A stretch of 64,000 nucleotides of DNA from Lysobacter_K koreensis (GTDB lineage: Bacteria; Pseudomonadota; Gammaproteobacteria; Xanthomonadales; Xanthomonadaceae). The notes beneath the pieces were generated by a model. That model was given only the letters and a program-made list of their open reading frames with translations. It had not been told where the DNA came from and ran no database searches. The position numbers and the translations under genes were made by a program. Positions 36,013-47,045 of the stretch are shown one piece after another (within the stretch, counting starts at the first letter, position 1; each line of letters opens with the position of its first letter). Location: positions 62,001 to 126,000 of the forward strand of contig NZ_JBHTIH010000003.1 in NCBI RefSeq assembly GCF_042677045.1, read 5' to 3'.

Positions 36013-37328
36013 GCGCGGTTGCCAGCTCCGGCGCCGCGCCGCGTGCGATCGCGGCCAACGTGCTGGACGCGGTGCTGTACCGCGGCCGCTCGCTGAAGGC
36101 CGAGCTCGCGGTCGCGCTGCCGCCGCTGCTGGATCCGCGCGATCGCGCCCTGGTCGAGGCGATCTGCTTCGCGGTGCTGCGCCAGCCGCAGCGGTTCCAG
36201 GCCGCGCTCGACAGCTTCCTCGCGCGGCCGCTGCCCAAGCGCGACGCCAAGGTGCGCGCGCTGCTGCTGGCCGGGTTCGCGCAGCTCGATCCGCTGGGCT
36301 TGCCCGCGCATGCCGCGGTCGCGGCGACGGTCGAGGCGGCGCGCATGCTCGGCCACGAACACCAGGCCGGCCTCGTCAACGCGCTGCTGCGCCGCGCCCA
36401 GCGCGAAGGCCTGCCGGCCGGCGACCCGCACGCGCACTGGCCGCAATGGCTGCGCGCGCAACTGCAGGCCGACTGGGGCGACGAGGCCGAGGCGGTCCTC
36501 GCCGCCAGCGCCATCGCGCCGCCGATGTGGCTGCGCGTCAACGCGCGCCGCGGTAGCCGCGACGACTACCGCATACGTCTGCAGGAAGCCGGCATCGAGG
36601 CAGTCGTCGACCCCGCCCTGGCCAATGCGTTGCGCTTGGACACGCCGCAGCCGGTGGCCGCGCTGCCCGACTTCGAAGCCGGCGCGGTGTCGGTACAGGA
36701 CGCGTCCGCGCAGCTGGTCGCCGATGCACTGGCATTGAAGGGCGGGGCGCGCGTGCTCGACGCCTGCGCCGCGCCCGGCGGCAAGGCTGCGCACCTGCTC
36801 GAACGCGACCCCGAGCTGCAGCTGGTCGCGGTCGAGATCGACGCCGCGCGCCTGCGCCGGATGCGCACCGGTTTCGCGCGGCTCGGACTGGCCGGACGCG
36901 GGCGCCTGCTCGCCGCCGATGCCACGGCGCTGCCGACCTGGTGGGACGGGGTGCCGTTCGATGCGGTGCTGCTGGACGCGCCGTGCTCGGCCACCGGCAT
37001 CGTGCGCCGGCAGCCGGACGTGCTGCTGCACCGGCGCGAGTCCGACCTTGCGGCCTTGACCGCGCTGCAGGCGCGCCTGCTCGATGCGCTGTGGGCCACG
37101 CTCGCGCCCGGCGGCACGCTGCTGTACGCGACCTGCTCGATCCTCAAGGCCGAGAACGACGCGCAGGTCGCGGCGTTCCTCGCGCGCACCGCCGACGCGG
37201 CAATCGAGCCGCTGGATGCGCGTTTTGGCCGGGCGGTATCGGTCGGTGGCCAGCCTGCCGGGCACCAGCGCCTGCCCGGCGAGGGCGGTGGCGACGGGTT
37301 CTTCTACGCGCGTTTGCGCAAGGCCTGA
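36009..37328 (+). CDS. rsmB: 16S rRNA m5C967 methyltransferase
   Basis: SAM-dependent methyltransferase that modifies C967 of 16S rRNA. The 439-residue protein has an N-terminal NusB-like RNA-binding domain (about 10-140) and a Rossmann methyltransferase domain with DACAAPGGK, the catalytic-cysteine motifs DAPCSATG and YATCSI, and a C-terminal GGGDGFFYARL. The ATG lies in the fmt stop overlap, so the two genes are coupled. Confidence 0.95.
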   Translation: MSAVASSGAAPRAIAANVLDAVLYRGRSLKAELAVALPPLLDPRDRALVEAICFAVLRQPQRFQAALDSFLARPLPKRDAKVRALLLAGFAQLDPLGLPAHAAVAATVEAARMLGHEHQAGLVNALLRRAQREGLPAGDPHAHWPQWLRAQLQADWGDEAEAVLAASAIAPPMWLRVNARRGSRDDYRIRLQEAGIEAVVDPALANALRLDTPQPVAALPDFEAGAVSVQDASAQLVADALALKGGARVLDACAAPGGKAAHLLERDPELQLVAVEIDAARLRRMRTGFARLGLAGRGRLLAADATALPTWWDGVPFDAVLLDAPCSATGIVRRQPDVLLHRRESDLAALTALQARLLDALWATLAPGGTLLYATCSILKAENDAQVAAFLARTADAAIEPLDARFGRAVSVGGQPAGHQRLPGEGGGDGFFYARLRKA

Positions 37329-37422
37329 TTCGCAAACGCGCCGCGCGGCGTAACGCCCGACCTGGCTCGTCGTAGTCGCCGCCGCGCTGGGTGTCGCCGC
37401 TCAGCGGCGCCAAGTCACTGGG

Positions 37423-37438
37423 CCCCGCCTTCGCGGGG
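37423..37438. repeat. Short GC hairpin of a common extragenic repeat
   Basis: CCCCGC and GCGGGG pair around CTTC and are followed by ATGACGA. The string CCCGCCTTCGCGGGGATGAC is a widespread extragenic repeat in proteobacteria. It lies in the 274-base gap between rsmB and the ArnT-like gene; no gene is visible there. Confidence 0.6.
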
Positions 37439-37602
37439 ATGACGAGCAACCGCAATACGCAACTGCACGGCACGGCACAACGAAACGACAGCAACAGCGC
37501 CGGCACGGCAACGCAACCCTGATTCGCTGCCGGAAGCGCGCGCGGCGATCTTTCGCCGCGGGCCACGGCATAAGTCCAGCGTGTCGCCGCTATCATCTGC
37601 GG

Positions 37603-39318
37603 ATGCTGAAATCGGCCCACTCCCGCGACACCTGGTTGTTCTGGATCGTCGCCGTGCTCGTGCTCGGCGCCGGGCTTGGATTGCGCGATCCGTGGCCGGC
37701 CGACGAGCCGCGCTTCGCGCTGGTCGCCCAGCAGATGGTCGCCAGCGGCGACTGGCTGTTCCCGCACCGCGGCAACGAGCTGTATTCGGACAAGCCGCCG
37801 TTGTTCATGTGGCTGCAGGCCGCGGCGTACACGGTGCTCGGCAACTGGCGGGTCGCGTTCCTGTTGCCATCGCTGCTGGCCGCGCTGGCCACGTTGTGGT
37901 GCGTGGTCGATCTGGGCCGGCGGCTGTGGACGCGTCGGGTCGGCCTGTACGCGGGCTGGGCGCTGCTGTTCGCGCTGCAGTTCACCTGGCAGGCGAAGAA
38001 GGCGCAGATCGATCCGCTGGTGGTGTTCTGGATCACGCTCGCCAACTACGGCCTGCTACGGCACGTGCTGCAGCGCCGCGACGCGGTCGGCGCGCTCGGC
38101 CTGCGACCCACCGGAACGACGCCGGAGGCGATGACGCCGCACTGGCCGATGTGGATGCTCGGCTGGACCGCGGCGGCATTGGGCACGATCAGCAAGGGCG
38201 TCGGCGCGATCGCGCTGCTGATGCTGGTCCCGGCGGGCATCGCCTCGCTGCGTGGCTGGGGCGCGCGGGTGCATGCACGCGATCCGCGGTTCTGGCTCGG
38301 CCCGTTGGCTTTTGTCGCCGCGGCAGCGGTGTGGCTGGTGCCGATGGTGCTGGCCGCGCTGGGCAGCGGTTCGCCCGAGTACCGCGCCTACATGGATGAC
38401 ATCCTGCTGCGGCAGACCGCGAAGCGGTACGGGGCCTCGTTCGACCACCACCAGCCGCTCTGGTACTTCTTCGAGGTGATGGCGACGATGTGGTTGCCGG
38501 CGATGCTCGCATTGCCGTGGGCGTTGCCGGCGTGGCGGCGCCGGCTGCGCCGGCGCGACGCGCGCTACCTGCTGCTGCTGGCGTGGTGGGCGCTGGTGCT
38601 GGTGTTCTTCACCATTCCCGACGGCAAGCGCGACATGTACATCCTGCCGGCGTTGCCGATGGCCTGCCTGGCGCTGGCGCCGCTGCTGCCGGGGATCGTG
38701 CGCAAGGTGGGGGCGCAGCGGCTCGCGTTCGGTTTCAGCGCGCTGCTGGCCGGGGCGCTGCTGCTGGCCGGGCTGGCGGCGTGGTTGGGCGATCCCAGCT
38801 TCGAGCGGCAATTCGTCGCCAAGCGCGGCCTCGAAGGCGTCGCACCCGCGCTGGCCGGCCTGCTGGTCGCGATCGGGGCCTGGGGCGTGGGCTGCCTGCT
38901 GTGGTTCGGGCGCCGGCGCTCGATCGCGGCCACGCTAGCGACCCTGGCCGGGCTGTGGGTGCTGCTCGGCCTGGTCGGCATGCCGCTGCTCAACGATTCC
39001 TCGTCGGCGCGCGGATTGATGACTGATGTCGGGCGTCGCATCGGCCCGGACGCGGAGCTCGGCCTGGTCGCGTGGCGCGAGCAGAACCTGCTGCGCGCCG
39101 ACCGCCCGGCGGCGACGTTCGGCTTCAAGGTGCCGTTCGACGAGCAGATGCGCCGTGGGCTGGCATGGCAGGCGCAGCAACCGGCGCGGCGCTGGTTGCT
39201 GGTGCAAGAGGTGGTGCTGGCCGCATGCGTCGATCGATCGCGCGCGGTGCACCTGGGCCACACCAACCGCCGCGGCTGGTGGCTGGTGCCGGGCGAGGCG
39301 GCGCGCGGCTGCCGTTGA
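37603..39318 (+). CDS. ArnT/PMT-family membrane glycosyltransferase
   Basis: A 571-residue inner-membrane protein with about twelve hydrophobic helices. It has the periplasmic DEPRF motif (34-38) typical of ArnT and related GT83 enzymes, which transfer sugars from undecaprenyl-phosphate carriers to lipid A or other envelope glycans. A second family segment is YSDKPPLFMWLQA. The neighbouring genes are glycosyltransferases and a lipid A acyltransferase type enzyme, so an LPS substrate is likely. Whether it adds aminoarabinose cannot be told, as no arnBCD genes are in the window. Confidence 0.83.
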   Translation: MLKSAHSRDTWLFWIVAVLVLGAGLGLRDPWPADEPRFALVAQQMVASGDWLFPHRGNELYSDKPPLFMWLQAAAYTVLGNWRVAFLLPSLLAALATLWCVVDLGRRLWTRRVGLYAGWALLFALQFTWQAKKAQIDPLVVFWITLANYGLLRHVLQRRDAVGALGLRPTGTTPEAMTPHWPMWMLGWTAAALGTISKGVGAIALLMLVPAGIASLRGWGARVHARDPRFWLGPLAFVAAAAVWLVPMVLAALGSGSPEYRAYMDDILLRQTAKRYGASFDHHQPLWYFFEVMATMWLPAMLALPWALPAWRRRLRRRDARYLLLLAWWALVLVFFTIPDGKRDMYILPALPMACLALAPLLPGIVRKVGAQRLAFGFSALLAGALLLAGLAAWLGDPSFERQFVAKRGLEGVAPALAGLLVAIGAWGVGCLLWFGRRRSIAATLATLAGLWVLLGLVGMPLLNDSSSARGLMTDVGRRIGPDAELGLVAWREQNLLRADRPAATFGFKVPFDEQMRRGLAWQAQQPARRWLLVQEVVLAACVDRSRAVHLGHTNRRGWWLVPGEAARGCR

Positions 39319-39321
39319 TCG

Positions 39322-40107
39322 TCAGCGGTCGGGGGTCGTTACCGGCTGCCCGTGCTGCAGCATCCACAGCATGATGGTCTTCTGGCGCACGTAGTTGGCG
39401 CGCACGTAGGCGTAGACCAGTCCGTGCCAGCCGTCGAGGAAGCCCAGCCGCAGCAGGTAACCGCGCCAGAACCGCCACGCCGGCGACAGCACCAGCTTGG
39501 CGACAGTCGCGCGCTTGCCGCGCGCGAAATCGTGCTCCGCCATCATCCGCGCATAGCGCTGGGTCTTGAGCAGCTGCTGCTCGAGCGAGCGGTACGGGTA
39601 GTGGATCAGGTCGCCGTGCAGGGTGCGCACCGGGCCGTCGACGCTCGCCGCCTCGTGCACTTCGCGGCTGCCGCGCCAGCCGCCGCGGCGGCGGTCGAAC
39701 AGCCGCAGCACGCGGTCGGGGTAGGCGTTGCCGCGGCGCAGGAACTTGCCGAAGTACTCCGACAGCCGCGCGAAGCGGTAGCCCGCCGCATCGTCGAAGC
39801 CGCGATCGCGCGCCGCCTCGATCGCGCCGCGCAACGCGTCGCCGACGCGCTCGTCGGCGTCCAGGCACAGCACCCAGTCGTGCGTGGCCTGCTCGACCGC
39901 GAACTGCTTCTGGCTGCGGAAGCCATCGAACGGCCGCTGCAGCACGCGCGCGCCCAGTTGTTGCGCGATCGTGGCGGTGGCGTCGGTCGACTGCGAGTCG
40001 ACCACGATCACTTCATCGCAGAACGCGAGCGAGGCGATGCAGTCGCCAATGCGGTCGGCCTCGTTGAACGTGATAATGCAGGCCGAGATCGGAACGGCCG
40101 CCCGCAT
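39322..40107 (-). CDS. Family 2 glycosyltransferase (LPS core type, WaaE-like)
   Basis: A 261-residue cytoplasmic GT-A glycosyltransferase. The nucleotide-sugar binding start ISACIITFNEADRIGDCI and the DxD-type motif LCLDADERV are clear, and a basic/aromatic C-terminal region probably touches the membrane. Its layout resembles WaaE/KdtX-type enzymes that add glucose to the heptose of the LPS inner core. I used ATG 40107; a GTG at 40128 is possible. It is divergent from the following gene, with about 50 bases between them. Confidence 0.83.
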   Translation of the reverse strand: MRAAVPISACIITFNEADRIGDCIASLAFCDEVIVVDSQSTDATATIAQQLGARVLQRPFDGFRSQKQFAVEQATHDWVLCLDADERVGDALRGAIEAARDRGFDDAAGYRFARLSEYFGKFLRRGNAYPDRVLRLFDRRRGGWRGSREVHEAASVDGPVRTLHGDLIHYPYRSLEQQLLKTQRYARMMAEHDFARGKRATVAKLVLSPAWRFWRGYLLRLGFLDGWHGLVYAYVRANYVRQKTIMLWMLQHGQPVTTPDR

Positions 40108-40156
40108 CGCGCTCTCGCGCGTCGGCACACCCCGGGAGTCGGAAACGGATGCGTTG

Positions 40157-41206
40157 ATGGCGGATTACCTCTTGTTCGCGAGCGAGCGCTACGCGCTGCC
40201 CATCCTGCAGCCGCTGGCCGATGCGTTGCAAGTCGCGGGGCACACCGCGCATGCGTGGCTGGTCGACGGTGCCGCCGGGGCGGCCTTGCCGGCGCCGGTG
40301 CGCATGGTCGGCCTGCACGAGGCGGTCGCACTGCGGCCGCGAGCGGTGTTCAGCGCCGCCAACTGGGTGCCGACCTTCGTTTCCGGCGCCAAGGTGCAGC
40401 TGTTCCACGGCTTCAACGTCGAGAAACGCGAAGATGCGCGCGGCCACTTCCGCGTGCGCGGCCTGTTCGACCTGTACTGCACGCAGGGGCCGGCGACCAC
40501 CGCGCCGTTCCGCAAACTGGCCGCGCGCGCCGGGCATTTCGCGGTGGTCGAGACCGGCTGGCCCAAGCTCGATCCGCTGTTCCGCGACGACGGTGGCGAG
40601 TCCGCGCGCCTGCGCGCGCCGGCGGCCGGGCGCGAGGTGGTGCTGTTCGCCTCGACCTTCACCGAGCGGCTCAGCGCCGCGCCGCTGCTGTTCGACGCGA
40701 TCGCCGCGGAAATCGCGCGCGGCGACCGCTACTGGCTGCTGACCCTGCACCCTAAGTGCGCGCCGGCGCTGGTCGAGCGCTACCGCGCGCTGGCCGGGCC
40801 GAACGCCGCGTTCGTCGAGACCGAGCAGCTGGTCGCCGCGCAGCGCGCCGCCGATGTGCTGCTGGCCGACACCACCTCGGTGGTCTCGGAGTTCGCGGTG
40901 CAGCGCAAGCCGGTGCTGACGTTCCGCAACCGCGCGCCGAAACCGCACATGCTCGACTTCGAGCAGGCCGCGCAGCTGCCGGCGATGCTGGCCCGGGCGT
41001 TCGCGCCGGATGCCGCACGACCGGCCGAGCTGGCGCGCTACGCCGATGCGATCCACCCGTACCGCGACGGGCGCTCGTCCGAGCGGGTGATCGCCGCGAC
41101 CGACGCGTTGCTGCGCGGCGAGCTGGGCGCGCTGCAACGCAAGCCACTGGCGGCGATTTTTCGCGCCTGGCAGATCCGCCACGAACTGGGCTACTGGCGG
41201 CCCTGA
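40157..41206 (+). CDS. CDP-glycerol glycerophosphotransferase-like protein
   Basis: A 349-residue protein of the Glyphos_transf superfamily (GT-B-like fold), related to Gram-positive teichoic-acid TagB/TagF polymerases. Visible segments are KVQLFHGFNVEKRED, VVETGWPKLDPLF and the C-terminal DVLLADTTSVVSEFAV followed by KPVLTF. In a Gram-negative host it probably adds a phospho-substituent or sugar to LPS, as part of the surrounding envelope genes. The donor cannot be told from the sequence. ATG 40157 is chosen as the family start (MADYLLFASERYALPI). Confidence 0.75.
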   Translation: MADYLLFASERYALPILQPLADALQVAGHTAHAWLVDGAAGAALPAPVRMVGLHEAVALRPRAVFSAANWVPTFVSGAKVQLFHGFNVEKREDARGHFRVRGLFDLYCTQGPATTAPFRKLAARAGHFAVVETGWPKLDPLFRDDGGESARLRAPAAGREVVLFASTFTERLSAAPLLFDAIAAEIARGDRYWLLTLHPKCAPALVERYRALAGPNAAFVETEQLVAAQRAADVLLADTTSVVSEFAVQRKPVLTFRNRAPKPHMLDFEQAAQLPAMLARAFAPDAARPAELARYADAIHPYRDGRSSERVIAATDALLRGELGALQRKPLAAIFRAWQIRHELGYWRP

Positions 41207-41258
41207 CGCCGGGCCGCGTGGCGCGGCGCGATCGGCCTCATCGACATCGGCGCTCAGC

Positions 41259-42785
41259 TCACCAACGCAGTCGACGGCGCGCCAACGTCCGCGCCAGCGC
41301 CGCGTACAAGGCCTGCGCGTCGGCCTCGGGCAGGAAGCGGATCCGCAACGGCGGTGACCACGCGCCGGCGCCGGCGGTATCCAGCCACAGCGTGGCGGTG
41401 CCGCAGCGGCGGTCGATCGGCGAACGCGTGAGCTGCAACGCCTGCAGCTTGTCGAGTTCGGCGAAGCGCCAGTGCCGCGTCCACCAGCCGCCGCGCACCG
41501 CGATCAATTCGTCGCTGCAGGCGTACGCAGCGCGCGCGGCGTGCTGCCGCGCCTTGTAGATCGACCACGGCAGCCACAGCAGCGCCAGCGTGCCCCAGCC
41601 GCCGAAGCGCCAGGCCAGTGCGGCCGTGACCAGCAGCGCGAACGGCACGTCCCAGACGAACAGCCGCCACCAGCTGCGCATCGGCAGCGGGCGCCACGGC
41701 AGTTGCGACCAGCCGGCGGCCGGCAGCAGGTGTTCGATCAGGCCGTCGCAGGCCTGCGGCGTGGCGATCGGCGCCAGTTCGCGCAGCGCGCGTTGCTGGT
41801 TCTGGTCCTCGGCCACCGCGGTGTCGACCTCGAGGCTGCGTCGCTTGAACACCCGGTGCAGCACGCCCTCGTGCAGCGTCCAGGCCTGGATGCGCCGGCG
41901 CGAGGCACTGGTGCGCCAGCGCCCCAGCAGGCCGCGTTCGACGGTGAGCCGGCGGCCGTGTTCGCTCAGCTGGAAGCCGTGGTACTGCAGCAGCGCCAGC
42001 AGCACCGAGAACAACCGCAGCGCCAGCACAAACAGCGCCATCAGGCTGATCGCCGCCAACGCGTACTCGGGCGGGCCGAAGTGTTGCTGCCCGGCCCAGC
42101 CGAACAGAGCCGCGCCCCAGGTCTCGAACAGGTTCGGGATCAGCCGCGGGCTGAATTGCGAGGCGCCGGCCACCGCCGCGCCGACCACGATCATGCCGCG
42201 GTTGGAGACCAGTCCCAGCCGCAGCACCTCCGTCGGCGGCAGCGACAGCAACGGCGTGGCGAGGTCCGCCTCTTGCGTTTCGCCGTCGGCGGCAACCGCG
42301 GCGCCGCGGCCACGCTGGCGGACTAGGGTCTCCAGCGCGATCGCGTCGGCGAGTTTCAACACGCGCATTTCGGCTTCGGGCTTGTTGCCGCCGGCCGACT
42401 CCAGGCGTACCTCGGCGACCCCGAACAGCCGGTGCAGCAGCGACTGCTGCAACGCGACGTTGTGGATGCGCGCGAACGGGATCACCCGCACGCTGCGCTC
42501 GAATACCCCGCTGCGCACCACCAGCGCGTCGCCGACCACGCCGTAGCGGTAGGTGAAGTACTGCCACAGCGAGAACACCGCCAGCGCGCCGACGCCGATC
42601 AGCGGCCACAACTCGTTCCGGTCGCCGCGGCCGAACACCAGCAGCGCCACCAGCGGCAGCACGAACTGCTTGAGCTGTTGCACCAGCACGAACAGCCACG
42701 ACATCGGGTGCAGGCGGCGCTCGGCGTCGGCGGACGTGGCGGTCGCCGGTGCGGGCGCTGGCGCGACGGACGAATCAGGCGTCAT
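41259..42785 (-). CDS. PH-domain membrane protein (YdbT-like)
   Basis: A 508-residue membrane protein with repeated bacterial PH (bPH2/DUF304) domains alternating with membrane helices. Examples are the YGVVGDALVVRSGVFERSVR-type strand region with IPFARIHNVALQQS, and a later VERGLLGRWRTSASRRRIQA copy. It overlaps the upstream gene by 11 bases, and the two form the YdbS-YdbT pair known from Gram-positive and some Gram-negative genomes. The function is unclear; membrane homeostasis or stress resistance is likely. Confidence 0.8.
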   Translation of the reverse strand: MTPDSSVAPAPAPATATSADAERRLHPMSWLFVLVQQLKQFVLPLVALLVFGRGDRNELWPLIGVGALAVFSLWQYFTYRYGVVGDALVVRSGVFERSVRVIPFARIHNVALQQSLLHRLFGVAEVRLESAGGNKPEAEMRVLKLADAIALETLVRQRGRGAAVAADGETQEADLATPLLSLPPTEVLRLGLVSNRGMIVVGAAVAGASQFSPRLIPNLFETWGAALFGWAGQQHFGPPEYALAAISLMALFVLALRLFSVLLALLQYHGFQLSEHGRRLTVERGLLGRWRTSASRRRIQAWTLHEGVLHRVFKRRSLEVDTAVAEDQNQQRALRELAPIATPQACDGLIEHLLPAAGWSQLPWRPLPMRSWWRLFVWDVPFALLVTAALAWRFGGWGTLALLWLPWSIYKARQHAARAAYACSDELIAVRGGWWTRHWRFAELDKLQALQLTRSPIDRRCGTATLWLDTAGAGAWSPPLRIRFLPEADAQALYAALARTLARRRLRW

Positions 42786-43284
42786 CGTGGTCGATCTGCC
42801 GCGACAGGCGCTCGCGCAGGCGTTCGGCGTCGTCGGCGTCCAGGTGCGGCACGGTCACCGCGCTGTGGCGGGTGCCGGCGGTGTGCACCACCAGCGTTGC
42901 CAGCCGCCGGCTGCGCTGCAGCGGGCCGCGCTTGAGGTCCAGGTGCTGCACGCGCGTGGCCGGGACCCGCGTCTCGCGGAACCACAACTTGCCGCGCCGC
43001 ACCGCCAGGCCCTCGTCGTCGTGGCGCCAGTAGCTGTGCTTGTAGCGCTTGAGCCCGAGCCAAGCGCCGAGCGCCACGCCGAGCAGCAGGCCCAGGCCGG
43101 CGCCAACGGGCGACGGCAGCAGGTCGCTGAAGCGCGCCAGGAACAACCCCGCGGCGCCGCCCGGCAGCGCCAGCAGCAGGTGGCCGAGCACGAACAGGCT
43201 GCGCGCGCGTGGCGGCGATCGCTGCCAGTCGGCGGCGGTGGGTGCGGCGACGGCGACGCGGGTGGCGTCGAACGGATCGGTCAT
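42775..43284 (-). CDS. PH-domain membrane protein (YdbS-like)
   Basis: A 169-residue protein with two membrane helices (FVLGHLLLALPGGAAGLFL and VGAGLGLLLGVALGAWLGL) followed by one bPH2 domain (LAVRRGKLWFRETRVPATRV to VTVPHLDADDAERL). It is coupled on both sides: ATGA overlap with the acyltransferase before it and an 11-base overlap with the YdbT-like gene after it. It probably forms a complex with the YdbT-like protein. Confidence 0.8.
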   Translation of the reverse strand: MTDPFDATRVAVAAPTAADWQRSPPRARSLFVLGHLLLALPGGAAGLFLARFSDLLPSPVGAGLGLLLGVALGAWLGLKRYKHSYWRHDDEGLAVRRGKLWFRETRVPATRVQHLDLKRGPLQRSRRLATLVVHTAGTRHSAVTVPHLDADDAERLRERLSRQIDHDDA

Positions 43285-44273
43285 GGGCGCGGTTTCCGGT
43301 CGGGCAAGGGCAGGTCAGGCGTGGGTGCGCGTTCGAGATCGCGCTCGAGGTAGGGGGTGACTTCCCCCGAGCCCGGCGGCCGCAGCGTGTAGCGCTTGTA
43401 GGTCCACTGGTACTGCGCCGGGTCGCGACGGGCGATGCGTTCGACCGCGGCGTTGAGCGCGGCCACGCTGGCCTGGGTGTCGGCGTCGGCGATCGCGGCG
43501 GGCGCGGCCTCGATGTGCAGCGCGAAGCGCGGACCGTCGCGGTCGCCGGCGTCGATGCGTTCGCAGTAGGCGAACAGCACGGCCGCGCCGCTGCGTTGCG
43601 CCAGCCGGCCGAGCAGCGACATCGTCAGCGCCTGCACGCCGAAGAACGCCGCGAACTCGCCATCGCCGGCCTTGGGCTGCTGGTCGGGCAGGATCCCGAC
43701 CACGCCGCCGCGGTTGAGCAGCTTGAACAGCTGCCGTACCGCGGCGCCTTCGGCGCGCACCTGGGTGACGCGGTCGCTGCCGTCGGCCTGGCGCGTGTCG
43801 GCACGCACGCGGTTGAGGAACGCCTCGCCGACCGCCGAGTCCGGCGCGCGGTACAGGATCGCCAGCGGCGTGCGCATCGCCAGCCACTGGTTGAGCAGTT
43901 CCCAGTTGCCGTAGTGCGGTGCGGCGACGATCACCCCGCGGCCGGCCGCGAGCGCCGCGTCGAACAGCTCGACGCCATGCTGCTCGCGGATCAGCGCCAG
44001 GTTCTCGGGGTGCGGCCGCGTCCACAGCCGCAGCGTTTCCAGCGCCTGGCGTGCGGTGGTGCGCAGGACCGCGCGCTGGTGTTGCGCGCGCTGGCCCGGC
44101 AGCAAGTCGGGGTAGGCCAGTTCCAGGTTGCGGCGCGCGACGCGGCTCTCGCGCGCGTCCAGCCGCAGCCACAACGCGGCGATGGCATCGCCGAGCTTGA
44201 GCAGCCACGGCCACGGCAGACGCGCCAGGCTGGCGGCCAAGAAGTGGAGCAGGCGGGCGATCAGGTCGGTCAT
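43281..44273 (-). CDS. LpxL/HtrB-family lauroyl acyltransferase
   Basis: Acyl-ACP-dependent acyltransferase that adds secondary acyl chains to lipid A at the inner membrane. The 330-residue product has one N-terminal membrane helix and the HX4(D/E) catalytic motif in APHYGNWE. Conserved parts around VVGILPDQQPKAGDGEFAAF and a basic tail follow. The start at 44273 gives the family length. It leads a coupled three-gene unit with the YdbS- and YdbT-like genes, linking these PH-domain proteins to lipid A metabolism. Confidence 0.88.
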   Translation of the reverse strand: MTDLIARLLHFLAASLARLPWPWLLKLGDAIAALWLRLDARESRVARRNLELAYPDLLPGQRAQHQRAVLRTTARQALETLRLWTRPHPENLALIREQHGVELFDAALAAGRGVIVAAPHYGNWELLNQWLAMRTPLAILYRAPDSAVGEAFLNRVRADTRQADGSDRVTQVRAEGAAVRQLFKLLNRGGVVGILPDQQPKAGDGEFAAFFGVQALTMSLLGRLAQRSGAAVLFAYCERIDAGDRDGPRFALHIEAAPAAIADADTQASVAALNAAVERIARRDPAQYQWTYKRYTLRPPGSGEVTPYLERDLERAPTPDLPLPDRKPRP

Positions 44274-44538
44274 GCGCTGGCGAGTGTAGCGGCTGCCTTC
44301 GTGGCGCCGCGCCGGGGTGCGACCGTGCGCGCCCGCGCGACCTGCGGGCTCGGTGCGAGTCGTTCCCGCGCAGGCGGGCTCTGGCTCTTTCGTCGGTGAA
44401 GCCGGCCATCGATGGACTTGGCGCTTGAACTTCGAGGAAGCTTTGAAGCCAAAAACCTTGAGCAAAGGCGAACGTCCCTGGATGCTCGCCTGCGCGACGA
44501 TCAGACCGAGCCTCGACCACCACCCGGAACCCGACACC

Positions 44539-44976
44539 ATGCTCGCCCTGATCCAGCGCGTCACTCAAGCCCAGGTCCGCGTCGACGGCGCCACCGTCGG
44601 CGCCATCGGCCCCGGGCTGCTGGCCCTGGTCGGGGTCGAACCCGGCGACGGCGACGCGCAGGTGATGCGAATGGCCGAGCGCCTGCTCGGCTACCGGGTG
44701 TTCGACGACGCCCAGGGACGCATGAACCTCGGCCTGGCCGATACCGGCGGTGGCCTGCTGCTGGTCAGCCAGTTCACCCTGGTCGCCGACACCGCCAGCG
44801 GCATGCGCCCGGGTTTCAGCACCGCGGCGGCGCCGGAACTGGCTGAACCGGTCTTCAACCGGCTGCTGGAACGCTGCCGGCAGCGCCGCGCCGGGGTGGA
44901 AAGCGGCCGCTTCGGCGCCCATATGGTCGTCAGCCTGGTCAACGACGGCCCGGTGACCTTCCTGCTGCGCGTCTGA
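44539..44976 (+). CDS. dtd: D-aminoacyl-tRNA deacylase
   Basis: Proofreading enzyme that frees D-amino acids (and glycine) from mischarged tRNA. The 145-residue product has both active-site signatures: SQFTL (around 77-81) and, near the end, NDGPVTF with the Gly-cisPro pair. The start at 44539 (MLALIQRVTQ) is the family start. The 265 bases before it hold no gene that I can support. Confidence 0.95.
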   Translation: MLALIQRVTQAQVRVDGATVGAIGPGLLALVGVEPGDGDAQVMRMAERLLGYRVFDDAQGRMNLGLADTGGGLLLVSQFTLVADTASGMRPGFSTAAAPELAEPVFNRLLERCRQRRAGVESGRFGAHMVVSLVNDGPVTFLLRV

Positions 44977-45035
44977 TCCGCTCCGCCCGCCTCGTCACCC
45001 TAAGGTGGCGGTTCGGGACGAACCAGGGCGCCGGC

Positions 45036-45044
45036 TGGTATAAT
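45036..45044 (+). promoter_or_regulatory. Extended -10 promoter of rpoD
   Basis: TGGTATAAT combines a perfect TATAAT (45039-45044) with the upstream TG of an extended -10, 41 bases before the rpoD start codon. No good -35 is present at the usual spacing (GACGAA-like at best), as expected for an extended -10 promoter. Confidence 0.65.
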
Positions 45045-45085
45045 AGTTGGTTCACCTTCCTCACATAAGCGCGGTGGCGCAGCCC

Positions 45086-46942
<1,857 letters not shown>

Positions 46943-46964
46943 TCGCCGCGTAGTTCGCGACACC

Positions 46965-46997
46965 CGAAGCCCCGCCCGCGCGGGGCTTCGTTTTTTT
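46965..46997 (+). terminator. rpoD intrinsic terminator
   Basis: An 11-bp stem CGAAGCCCCGC/GCGGGGCTTCG (46965-46975 with 46980-46990) with loop CCGC is followed by seven T residues. It is the clearest rho-independent terminator in the window, 22 bases past the rpoD stop. Confidence 0.95.
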
Positions 46998-47045
46998 GGT
47001 GGTGCGGTGTTGCCTTCGCAGGTCGCGCGCGCAACCGGCAGGAAC

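Noticed and set aside
44274..44538. A possible small gene between the acyltransferase and dtd
   Set aside because: The open frame is only the upstream extension of dtd without a good start or recognisable protein; nothing else is supported.
45047..45085. A TTG start that would lengthen RpoD by 13 residues
   Set aside because: It lies only three bases past the -10 hexamer of the likely promoter, and the ATG at 45086 matches the Xanthomonas N-terminus.
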